A stretch of DNA of 64,000 bases. It comes from Prevotellaceae bacterium UBA4372 (GTDB lineage Bacteria > Bacteroidota > Bacteroidia > Bacteroidales > Bacteroidaceae). Shown one piece after another: positions 28,544 through 42,030 of the stretch. Each line of letters starts with the position of its first letter. Within the stretch, counting starts at the first letter, position 1. The notes under the pieces were generated by a model. The model had not been told where the DNA came from and made no database searches. It was given only the letters and a program-made list of their open reading frames with translations. The stretch is from NCBI GenBank assembly GCA_002391275.1, contig DGSC01000058.1:1-64000 (forward strand), given 5' to 3'. A program made the translations under genes and the position numbers.

Positions 28544-30790
28544 ATGAAAAAGAAAATAATAACAGCTTTCCTCTGTGCCCTCTCCTTGGGCATGGGATTT
28601 ACCTCTTGCGAGGATATGCTCACGGGGGATATGAACCGCCACGTCGGCATCGAAGAATTGGCCCAGGATACGCTCTACAGCTATTGGGGTATCCTTCGCA
28701 GCCTGCAACATGTAGCCGAGCGCTACGTCATCTTAGGCGAAGGTCGAGGCGACTTGATTGATGGCACTCAGTATGTCAGCGACTCTATCAATTCTATCCT
28801 CAGCTTCGGGCTCACAGGCGATGCTTCTGACGGTTCCAACAGATACCTCAAGGCTGCCGATTTCTACCACATCGTGAATTCGTGCAACGCATATATCTAT
28901 CGCGCAGACACAGCTGCCGTATCAGGCCTCAACCGCCCACTCATGCTCAGCGAGTATGCTCAGGTTGCATCCATTCGTGCCTGGGCGTATCTACAGTTGG
29001 TCCTCAACTATGGCCGAGTGCCCTACTTCGAGAAGCCTATGCTCTCAACGGCCGATATGGAAGATTTCCGTCAAGCCTCACAGTATGTCGACGCCAACAG
29101 TCTTGCTAACACAAACGTGGTGAAGCTTGTAGACAAGTTGCGTTACGTACCGAAGCTTTTTGCTGGCGACAGCATCCCAGTCATCGGGTACCCCAACTAC
29201 TACACCTATGGCTATTCACAAACAATCGCGCATGCCACACAGTGTGTGTTCCCGAACGACCTTGTTCTTGGTGACATCTACCTCCTAAAGGCTCAGGGCG
29301 AAGGCTCAGAGGCCGACTATCGTCAGGCTGCTCAGTACTACTACAACTTCCTCAACTCTGACAAAGGCGGTCCACTTCTTCCTCGCAATCTTACTGGCTA
29401 TATGGAGAAGAACTTCATCACTGAACAATATCAGCTCGACAGGGGTAGGAGCTCATGGCTTTCGATGTTTAACAGCAAGACCCAAACTGGTAGGAATGCG
29501 GAACTCGTGACCATCATCCCCAGCAACACCAATAAGCTATGGGGTGAAGTTCTCCGAGGCATCAATGAATTGTTTGGTTTTGATGCAACAATCCGCGTCA
29601 ACACTTCAACAGCCGACTCAACCACATCGGCATCCATCTACCTTCAAAACAATTTCGAGCATCAGCTTGATGCTTCCAAGGCCTATTTCAACCTTAATAA
29701 GAGCCAGAACTTTGAAGCGTACATTGGTCCGTCAGGTTTGGAGGTCTGCACTGTCTTCAATGGTGCCGGTGATGCCCGCTACTGGATGGCAACCCAGAAT
29801 TATACCGACTTCGAAAAGGGTGCACAAGATCAGGTGAACTTTGTTCAGAAGCAGAACCCCAATGGCAATTTCTCAACGACATATCCCATCATCTACCGCA
29901 AGGGTAGTATTTGGCTTCGCTTTGCTGAAGCGCTCAATGGCGCAGGTTTCCCGGGTTATGCTTTCGCAATCCTTCGTCATGGACTGATTGGCACGGAACA
30001 ATGGCTACCTTCATCTGACGATGATTATCCCTTCGTTACGTATAAGTATTTCGATCCTACACTTGCTACGCCAGTCGACACGGTGTTCTACGACAACTAC
30101 GAAGACCTTGTAGCCAGCCTTAGTGCAGGACTCGACACGCTGACTACGGCTGAAGATTCTACCGCATTCATCAATACTCACATGGCTCAGGTAGGCGTCA
30201 CACGCTCTGAGATAAGCAAAGGGTTAGTCGTGTGCGACTACATCAGTCGTCGCGAGATGCAGAAAGCTAAGAGCGCTCCGTTCCTTAACTTCAACAGCAT
30301 TTTCCTTCGTGGCGAGAATTCCAACAGAACCCTGTCGATTTATTCGGGCATCACAGAATATAGCTTGGGCACGGTATCAGAATCTAATCCCAATGGCCCG
30401 GTAACAATCGGTATTCACGCCCGAGGCAACGGAACTCTGCGCCTCAACGAGCGCCAGTCGACCTTCAATTATGTTGATCAAATCAACAAGATGCTGAAAC
30501 TGTATGAAGGTGTTCAAGAGCCGCTCACCGAAGCTCAGATCTACGATCCTGAAAACCTACGCACGGTGCAGAAAGCTATTGCCAATCTTATTCTCGATGA
30601 GTTGGCTTTGGAAACGAGCTTCGAAGGCAACCGCTTCTTCGATCTTCTCTGCTATAGCCGCTTCATAGGTGGCACGGAAGGTGTTGAGCGTCTGGCTAAG
30701 AAGGTAGCTACGCGTAGCGGTGAGCTCGACAACTCTCTCTATTCTCACCTCCTCAATCAAAACAACTGGTACTTCAAGCTTCCGCAATAA
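28544..30790 (+). CDS. SusD/RagB-type surface lipoprotein (second of pair)
   Basis: 748 residues, longer than a typical SusD (about 500-600). The lipobox is MGFTSCEDML (Cys at about 22). The SusD pattern is seen in SEYAQVASIRAWAYLQLVLN, in the GSIWLRFAEALNGAGFPGYA helix pair, and in the C-terminal ELALETSFEGNRFFDLLCYS. Extra sequence lies in the middle and near residue 600 (SIYSGITEYSLGTVSESNPN). The start is the ATG at 28544; codons from 28490 overlap the end of SusC and are not family-like. It is the last gene of the operon, with a terminator 65 bases after its stop. Confidence 0.88.
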   Translation: MKKKIITAFLCALSLGMGFTSCEDMLTGDMNRHVGIEELAQDTLYSYWGILRSLQHVAERYVILGEGRGDLIDGTQYVSDSINSILSFGLTGDASDGSNRYLKAADFYHIVNSCNAYIYRADTAAVSGLNRPLMLSEYAQVASIRAWAYLQLVLNYGRVPYFEKPMLSTADMEDFRQASQYVDANSLANTNVVKLVDKLRYVPKLFAGDSIPVIGYPNYYTYGYSQTIAHATQCVFPNDLVLGDIYLLKAQGEGSEADYRQAAQYYYNFLNSDKGGPLLPRNLTGYMEKNFITEQYQLDRGRSSWLSMFNSKTQTGRNAELVTIIPSNTNKLWGEVLRGINELFGFDATIRVNTSTADSTTSASIYLQNNFEHQLDASKAYFNLNKSQNFEAYIGPSGLEVCTVFNGAGDARYWMATQNYTDFEKGAQDQVNFVQKQNPNGNFSTTYPIIYRKGSIWLRFAEALNGAGFPGYAFAILRHGLIGTEQWLPSSDDDYPFVTYKYFDPTLATPVDTVFYDNYEDLVASLSAGLDTLTTAEDSTAFINTHMAQVGVTRSEISKGLVVCDYISRREMQKAKSAPFLNFNSIFLRGENSNRTLSIYSGITEYSLGTVSESNPNGPVTIGIHARGNGTLRLNERQSTFNYVDQINKMLKLYEGVQEPLTEAQIYDPENLRTVQKAIANLILDELALETSFEGNRFFDLLCYSRFIGGTEGVERLAKKVATRSGELDNSLYSHLLNQNNWYFKLPQ

Positions 30791-30854
30791 GCAAAGCTCT
30801 ACAGCACCGAAGGCCGAAAAGGACGTAGGAATGCTGTAAAAGCGAAAAACAAAA

Positions 30855-30906
30855 GCGCACAGGTACGTCGCATAAAAACGACAAACCTGTGCGCATTTTT
30901 TATTTT
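30855..30906 (+). terminator. Strong intrinsic terminator of the FAS1/SusCD operon
   Basis: GCGCACAGGT at 30855-30864 pairs perfectly with ACCTGTGCGC at 30885-30894. The loop holds an inner GTCG/CGAC pairing, and the stem is followed by ATTTTTTATTTT. Confidence 0.9.
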
Positions 30907-30975
30907 ATCCCTTACCAATTTACCTTGCTGGCCCTGTCCTTCATTCCTAAGAAGAAAGGAGGGCGAAAATATACA

Positions 30976-31057
30976 CCTAAGAGAATTAGACGATGCGCCT
31001 AAGAGAATTGGATGATGCGCCTAAGAGAATTGGATGATGCGCCTAAGAGAAATTAAG
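30976..31057. repeat. 22-bp tandem repeat, three units plus a partial fourth
   Basis: Unit CCTAAGAGAATTGGATGATGCG. Copies start at 30976 (with two substitutions), 30998, 31020 and 31042 (partial). The period is close to two helical turns. No spacers or protein reading frame are associated. It lies between the operon terminator and the promoter of the GH2 gene; the rest of the 30907-31336 stretch shows nothing else I can identify. Confidence 0.9.
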
Positions 31058-31264
31058 AACTGCCCTAAAACAGCAGTCTTCTTACAAGGCAATTCATTGG
31101 TGAGAAATGGAGTAAAAGATTCAAGATAAGCATTAGAAAGTTTCTTTTCAGACAGGCAGTTCATTCAAATGCGAACAAGTATCACGCCAGATTGATATGG
31201 AGGTTGGAGGCACTGACGTCAGTCGGAAAATACGCCGTGCAAGAACAGATACAGCATACAATGA

Positions 31265-36606
<5,342 letters not shown>

Positions 36607-36626
36607 CACACGACGACTCCAAGATT

Positions 36627-38315
36627 ATGATCAATTCAAGAATAATCTCATCGATAAAGGCCCTGTGTCTCGTTATTTCTGTTGCGATTCTATCGCAACT
36701 CATCCTCGCTTGCACAGCCAAAGTGCCCTCAACATTCACCGAGGACAAAGACACTCCCACCATCTACCCCGACTACATCGGCGTAACCGTACCCATCAAC
36801 ATTGCCCCGCTCCACTTCCATATCGACCATGACAGCACGGCCACCGACTTCGTCACTCGCTTCACGGCCGGCGGTAAAGAATGGGTAGTTGCAGGGGAAA
36901 ACGTACGCCCAGGGCTTAAGAAATGGCACAAAATGATTGATGCTGCTCTCGCAGCAAATGGCGACATAAATGTTGACGTCTTTGTAAAGGCCAACAATGC
37001 ATGGCTCAAGCATAAGACTTTCAACATCACTGTCTCTAACGACAGCATTGATCCATACATCTCCTATCGCCTCATTTCGCCATCGTATGTGACTTACGAA
37101 GATCTCACACTAAACCAACGTTGCCTCGAGACGTTCGAAGAGAGCCTGATCTATGGCAATATGATTAACTCCGACGAAGAAAATGGACAATGTATTAATT
37201 GTCATCATGCACAATGGTATAATCCAGAACGCATTCAGTTCCATGTTCGTCAACATCTCGGAGGTACAGTAATAGCTTATGACGGCAAAATCCAGAAAAT
37301 TGACCTCAAGACAGACTCCACCATCTCTGCAGGAGTCTATCCTTCCTGGCATCCACGCAAACCATGGATTGTATACTCCACAAACAATACAGGACAAAGC
37401 TTCCATACACGGGATGTACAAAAGATTGAGGTTCAAGACACAAAATCCAACCTCATCTTCTACGACCTCGAGAACAACACCGTCACTCCTATCACTCGCG
37501 ACAGCACAGATCTCGACTGCTTCCCTTTCTGGAGTCCTGATGGTAAATATATTTACTATGTAAGTGCACACTGGGAGAAAATTGACACCTTGGTAGGATT
37601 GGATTTTGAGCTCATCAAGAATTACAAATCACTCCAATACAACCTCTATAGAAAAGCCTTCAATGAGAAGACTTTAACATTCGGTCCTCGCGAGCTCGTC
37701 TATAATGCCGTTGCCCGAAACCGAAGTGTAACGCTGCCGCGTATCTCTCCAGACGGCCGATGGCTCATGTTCACACAAGGCCAATTCGGTGTATTCCATA
37801 TTTGGCATAACGATGCTGATCTGTTTCTTATGGACTTAAATAAACAAGTCCCTGTACCTGAACCAACGGCATTTAACATTGTCACTCCGGAGAATTTACC
37901 TGAGGAACTTTTACCCACTATGGCCAACAACATTGAACGCGAAGCTATTGCCGACAGCCTTCGGGAAGCGGCAGGATCACAATATCCTCTTCCCGATAAC
38001 ATTCGCTGTATTGATGAACTTAATTCGCATGACGTAGAAAGTTACCACTCGTGGTCAAGCAATGGCTGCTGGGTCATCTTTTCATCGCGACGCGATGATG
38101 GCAACTTCACACGCCCCTTTATTGCACATTTCGACGGTAAAGGTCATTTTTCTAAACCTTTCGAATTGCCTCAAGACAATCCTCAGTTCCATCGCCAATT
38201 CATGCGCAGCTACAACATACCAGAGTTCCTTGCTGGCCCCGTCACCATCCGACCTCAAGAATTTGCAGCTATCATAAAAAAGGACGCCACTAAAGCCAAA
38301 CTTAATATAAAATAA
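36627..38315 (+). CDS. Lipoprotein with a CxxCH motif and WD40/TolB-like beta-propeller repeats
   Basis: 562 residues. The signal sequence (VISVAILSQLILAC) suggests a lipoprotein. Near residue 190 the sequence NGQCINCHHAQWYN holds a CxxCH heme-attachment motif. After it come propeller blades of the PD40 type: VYPSWHPRKPWIVYSTN, CFPFWSPDGKYIYYVS, LPRISPDGRWLMFTQ and YHSWSSNGCWVIFSSRRDDG. It could be a periplasmic or surface c-type cytochrome fused to a propeller. Function is unknown. The start is the ATG at 36627; upstream in-frame codons lie within the previous gene. A perfect hairpin lies within the signal-peptide codons (36681-36699). Confidence 0.75.
   Translation: MINSRIISSIKALCLVISVAILSQLILACTAKVPSTFTEDKDTPTIYPDYIGVTVPINIAPLHFHIDHDSTATDFVTRFTAGGKEWVVAGENVRPGLKKWHKMIDAALAANGDINVDVFVKANNAWLKHKTFNITVSNDSIDPYISYRLISPSYVTYEDLTLNQRCLETFEESLIYGNMINSDEENGQCINCHHAQWYNPERIQFHVRQHLGGTVIAYDGKIQKIDLKTDSTISAGVYPSWHPRKPWIVYSTNNTGQSFHTRDVQKIEVQDTKSNLIFYDLENNTVTPITRDSTDLDCFPFWSPDGKYIYYVSAHWEKIDTLVGLDFELIKNYKSLQYNLYRKAFNEKTLTFGPRELVYNAVARNRSVTLPRISPDGRWLMFTQGQFGVFHIWHNDADLFLMDLNKQVPVPEPTAFNIVTPENLPEELLPTMANNIEREAIADSLREAAGSQYPLPDNIRCIDELNSHDVESYHSWSSNGCWVIFSSRRDDGNFTRPFIAHFDGKGHFSKPFELPQDNPQFHRQFMRSYNIPEFLAGPVTIRPQEFAAIIKKDATKAKLNIK
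36681..36699 (+). repeat. Hairpin in signal-peptide codons of the CxxCH/propeller gene
   Basis: GTTGCGAT, loop TCT, ATCGCAAC: perfect 8-bp arms, 54 bases after the ATG. It is one of four related elements (see 31433, 38424 and 42064). Confidence 0.85.
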
Positions 38316-38396
38316 AGTTCAATTGCACAGATAACTCAAAGAGAGTGTTAAGGAAGCGGCAATAGTTTCATTTATTAATTCTCTTGATTACTACTC

Positions 38397-40727
38397 ATGA
38401 ATAATCCCATTAAAGTCCTGTTTGTTGCGACTCTGTCGCAACTCACCCTGTCATCTCCCGCTCTCTATGCCCAAGGCACATTGGAAGACTACAACCGCGC
38501 CTACTCGCTTTCGCGCACCTTCAACTGGACAAAAGTAAAGAATCATGTCGACGATGCCCGATGGCTGCCAAATGGCCAGTTCCAGTACCATCTCACCGAT
38601 GGTGCTCATGGTGCTTGGCATTTCGGCCAAATAAATGCCGACGGCACCATTACCCTCGCCGACTCCACCTCTGCCTCTCCCATCACACCTCCATCCAACG
38701 AAAGTGCGTGGCGATTTAATCGCCGCGACAATCGCAACCAACGCACCCGCTTCATTGCCAACCCGTCAAAGCGCCGCCAAGAACGTCATTGGATGGAAAC
38801 GGATGACGAGCGCGGGGCTGACCCCATCCTCTCTCCTGACTCATCACTCGTTGCCTTCATCCGCAACGACAACGTCTACGTAGCCAACCCTGATGGCAGC
38901 AACGCACGTGCCCTCAGCACCGAAGGAACCATCAGCCATTATTTCAGCAGTTATATCCAATGGAGCCCTGATAGCCGTTATGTCGCCGTTAATCGCATCC
39001 GCCCCATTGACAAACGCTATGTTTACTATGTCGAGTCCTCCCCAGCCGACCAGCTTCAGCCCATCCTCCATAAGCAAGAATATGCAAAACCAGGTGATGA
39101 ACTTGCTCAGAAGACACCATACATCTTCGAGGTAGCCACAGGCCATGCCGTCACTCCCGCACCTGACCTCATAACCAACCAATACGCCCTTGATGGTCCC
39201 CAATGGTGTGATGACTCCCACGCCATTCGTTTCGAGTACAACCAACGGGGTCACCATCTCTACCGCGTCTACGAAATGAACGTCGAAGGACAAGTTCGTA
39301 CTCTCATTCAAGAGAAAGAAGAGAAATACGTCCGCTACTCCAACAATTTCCGTCGCAACCTCCAGGGCGACAGCCTCATCCTTTGGCTCTCCGAACGCGA
39401 CGGTTACCCTCACCTTTATCTCTTCAACACTACAACTTTCCACAAAAGCAAAAACAAGAAATCCTCCTCTAAGGCCAGCCAATCCTCCTCACGTTGGGCG
39501 GGCGGCGTATTCACTCCCTCTTCCGTCGAATGTCCCTTCAAGCAGCTCACTTCAGGTAATTGGTGTGTTCGTCGCGTCATCCATATCGACGAGGACCGGG
39601 GCCTTCTTTATTTCACGGCAAACGGTCGCAATCCTAACGAGGACCCTTACCATATTCATTACTACCGCATAGGTCTTGATGGCAAAAACCTCGTTGACCT
39701 CACCCCCGAACAGGGCAACCACAACGCCCGCTTCAACAGCGACTATTCTGCCCTCATCGACACCTATTCCACCCAAGACACTCCACCTGTCACCAAAGTC
39801 AGAGTGCTTGGCGATTTCATCGCCGAGAAGAACCCCGCTAACCAATCCTCTAAACAGCAAAAAGCGCTCGGCGATTTTATCACCGAAGCCACCCTCGCCA
39901 CAGCTGACATCACCGACCTCCTCGCAGCAGGCTGGAGCACGCCTGAGATATTCGTAGCTCCCGGCCGAGATGGTCAGACCTCTTTGTGGGGCATCATCCA
40001 ACGTCCCACTCACTTCGATCCCACAAAGAAATACCCCGTCATCGAGTATATCTACGCAGGACCTGGCGACAGCTACACCCCAAAGTCCTTCCAACCCTTT
40101 AACTACTACACCACGGCACTTGCCGAACTCGGATTTATCGTTGTCCAACTCGACGCAATGGGCACCAGCAATCGAGGTAAGAAGTTCGAAGAAGTATGCT
40201 ACAAGAACCTCAAGGATGCGGGATTCCCCGACCGCATAGCATGGATCAAAGCTGCTGCCGCTAAATATCCCTACATGGACATAGACCACGTCGGTATCTA
40301 CGGTTGCTCGGCAGGCGGTCAGGAAAGTACAGCGGCCGTTCTCTTCCATGGCGACTTCTACAAAGCCGCCTATAGCGCATGCGGCTGTCATGACAACCGC
40401 ATGGACAAAATATGGTGGAACGAGCAATGGATGTCCTACCCCATCGACTCATCCTACGTCGAATGTTCCAACGTCGAGAACGCCTACCGTCTCGAACGCC
40501 CGCTAATGCTCGTCGTCGGTGAGCTCGATGACAATGTCGACCCTGCCAGCACCATGCAAGTTGCCAACGCACTTATCAAAGCCAACAAGCCTTTCGAACT
40601 CGTTGTCATACCCGGTGCCCATCACACCGTAGGTGAAGCTTATGGCGAGCACAAGCGCTACGATTTCTTCGTCAAGCATCTCCTTGGTGTAGAACCTCCT
40701 GCCTGGTCTTCCGTAAAAACCCATTAA
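38397..40727 (+). CDS. S9 family (DPP IV-like) secreted serine peptidase
   Basis: 776 residues with a signal peptide ending near PALYAQ. An N-terminal beta-propeller domain (DPILSPDSSLVAFIRNDNVY, WSPDSRYVAVNR) is followed by an alpha/beta hydrolase domain. The catalytic triad can be placed: Ser in GIYGCSAGGQES, Asp in VVGELDDNVDP and His in GAHHTVGE. S9 enzymes such as DPP IV release dipeptides from peptide N-termini. A Lys/Ser-rich stretch (KSKNKKSSSKASQSSS) lies in the propeller domain. It follows the propeller lipoprotein by 81 bases. The hairpin at 38424-38442 lies in its signal-peptide codons. Confidence 0.92.
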   Translation: MNNPIKVLFVATLSQLTLSSPALYAQGTLEDYNRAYSLSRTFNWTKVKNHVDDARWLPNGQFQYHLTDGAHGAWHFGQINADGTITLADSTSASPITPPSNESAWRFNRRDNRNQRTRFIANPSKRRQERHWMETDDERGADPILSPDSSLVAFIRNDNVYVANPDGSNARALSTEGTISHYFSSYIQWSPDSRYVAVNRIRPIDKRYVYYVESSPADQLQPILHKQEYAKPGDELAQKTPYIFEVATGHAVTPAPDLITNQYALDGPQWCDDSHAIRFEYNQRGHHLYRVYEMNVEGQVRTLIQEKEEKYVRYSNNFRRNLQGDSLILWLSERDGYPHLYLFNTTTFHKSKNKKSSSKASQSSSRWAGGVFTPSSVECPFKQLTSGNWCVRRVIHIDEDRGLLYFTANGRNPNEDPYHIHYYRIGLDGKNLVDLTPEQGNHNARFNSDYSALIDTYSTQDTPPVTKVRVLGDFIAEKNPANQSSKQQKALGDFITEATLATADITDLLAAGWSTPEIFVAPGRDGQTSLWGIIQRPTHFDPTKKYPVIEYIYAGPGDSYTPKSFQPFNYYTTALAELGFIVVQLDAMGTSNRGKKFEEVCYKNLKDAGFPDRIAWIKAAAAKYPYMDIDHVGIYGCSAGGQESTAAVLFHGDFYKAAYSACGCHDNRMDKIWWNEQWMSYPIDSSYVECSNVENAYRLERPLMLVVGELDDNVDPASTMQVANALIKANKPFELVVIPGAHHTVGEAYGEHKRYDFFVKHLLGVEPPAWSSVKTH
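38424..38442 (+). repeat. Hairpin in signal-peptide codons of the S9 peptidase gene
   Basis: GTTGCGAC, loop TCT, GTCGCAAC: perfect 8-bp arms, 27 bases after the ATG. Compared with 36681 the innermost pair has changed from T-A to C-G on both sides, so pairing is kept. Confidence 0.85.
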
Positions 40728-40770
40728 TCTGTTACCTTTTCCACAAAGCCCGTGGATTAGCAACCGAAAT

Positions 40771-42012
40771 ATGACATCCCTTTTATCCAATCAGCAACTT
40801 ACACTCTGGCACGACCTCCTCACTGCCGCTCACCACATCATCATCACCTGCCACCGAGGCCCCGACGGCGATGCCATCGGCTCCACTACCGCCATCGCCT
40901 CATGGCTACGACGCCGCTATTCCTCGGCCGACATCCACATCATAGCTCCCAATATCTTCCCCGATTTCCTCAAGTGGATTCCCGGGGCGGACGAAATCCT
41001 CATCTATGATGGTCACGAAGCCGAGGTACGTCCCATCGTGGAGGCAGCCGACCTTATCATTTTGTGCGACCATGGCGAGCTCAAGCGCATGAGCACCCTT
41101 GGCGACATCATCCGTCCCGTCTTACCCATCGGAGGCGGTAAAGACGGTGCCGTCCGCTGTATCATGATCGATCACCACCTCGACCCTGAACCTGGCATTG
41201 CCGACCTCGTCATCTCTCACCCCGAGCTCTCTTCAACCTGCGAAGTCATCCTCCGTGTCATCCTTGACCTCGAGCCAACCTCGCTGCCCACGCTAACCAT
41301 CAACCCGTCCCCCCTCGCCTCTTCGGCCTCTTCTACCCTTTCCCCGTCCCCCCCAGCCTCCTCCTCCCCTTCCTCTGCCACTTCACCGTCCCCCTCTGCT
41401 CTCTCCTCCCATCCCAGTCGGATGGACGGCGTATTAGCCGAAGACTCTCCCCTCCCCCTCCTTACCCACGACGAAGCCGTCTCTCTCTACACGGGCATGA
41501 TGACCGACACTGGAGCCTTCACCTACGCCAGTTCCCGCCCTGAGATTTACGAACTCATCAGCCTCCTCCTCCGCTTTGACATCGACAAAGACAAGATATA
41601 CCGCAACATCTTCTATACCTATAGCCCCAACCGCATGAAACTCATGGGCTATATGCTTTACGTAAAACTCGATGTCTGGAAGAAAGCTCACACTGCCATC
41701 ATGACACTCACCAACGCCGAACGACGCCGCTTCGGCATCCTCAATGGCGATACCGAAGGCCTTGTGAACCTACCACTCCAGATTCTTGGCATCAAACTCT
41801 CTGTCTTCCTTCGCGAAGACACCGAACACCCCTGTATCCGTGTCTCGCTCCGTTCCGTTGACGACTTTCCATGCAACGAGATGGCGGCCGAATTCTTCGG
41901 CGGCGGAGGCCACAAAAACGCAGCCGGCGGCGAAGTATGGGGCACTATGGACGAAGCCATCGTCCTCGTCAAGAAAGCCGTCCAGAAATACATGCCCCTC
42001 CTCAAAGTTTAA
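40771..42012 (+). CDS. DHH-DHHA1 phosphoesterase (NrnA-like) with a Ser/Pro-rich insertion
   Basis: 413 residues. The DHH domain shows CHRGPDGDAIGS, an Asp in LIILCDHGE and the DHH motif in MIDHHLDPE. The DHHA1 domain shows the substrate loop EFFGGGGHKNAAGG. The family degrades short oligonucleotides or pAp, or cyclic dinucleotides in the GdpP branch; NrnA-like is the closest by length and lack of other domains. Between the domains (about residues 170-230) lies a stretch almost purely of Ser, Pro, Ala, Leu and Thr, coded by a C/T-rich tract. It is missing from typical homologues of about 340 residues. It starts 43 bases after the S9 peptidase. Confidence 0.87.
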   Translation: MTSLLSNQQLTLWHDLLTAAHHIIITCHRGPDGDAIGSTTAIASWLRRRYSSADIHIIAPNIFPDFLKWIPGADEILIYDGHEAEVRPIVEAADLIILCDHGELKRMSTLGDIIRPVLPIGGGKDGAVRCIMIDHHLDPEPGIADLVISHPELSSTCEVILRVILDLEPTSLPTLTINPSPLASSASSTLSPSPPASSSPSSATSPSPSALSSHPSRMDGVLAEDSPLPLLTHDEAVSLYTGMMTDTGAFTYASSRPEIYELISLLLRFDIDKDKIYRNIFYTYSPNRMKLMGYMLYVKLDVWKKAHTAIMTLTNAERRRFGILNGDTEGLVNLPLQILGIKLSVFLREDTEHPCIRVSLRSVDDFPCNEMAAEFFGGGGHKNAAGGEVWGTMDEAIVLVKKAVQKYMPLLKV

Positions 42013-42030
42013 ACCAAACAACCTAACATA

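Noticed and set aside
30976..31057. Short CRISPR array
   Set aside because: The copies are directly adjacent with no spacers, the repeat is only 22 bp, and no cas genes are near.
38397..40727. Inactive S9 peptidase, because the elbow reads GCSAGG instead of GWSYGG
   Set aside because: The general GxSxGG pattern is kept and Asp and His candidates are in place, so an active enzyme is more likely.
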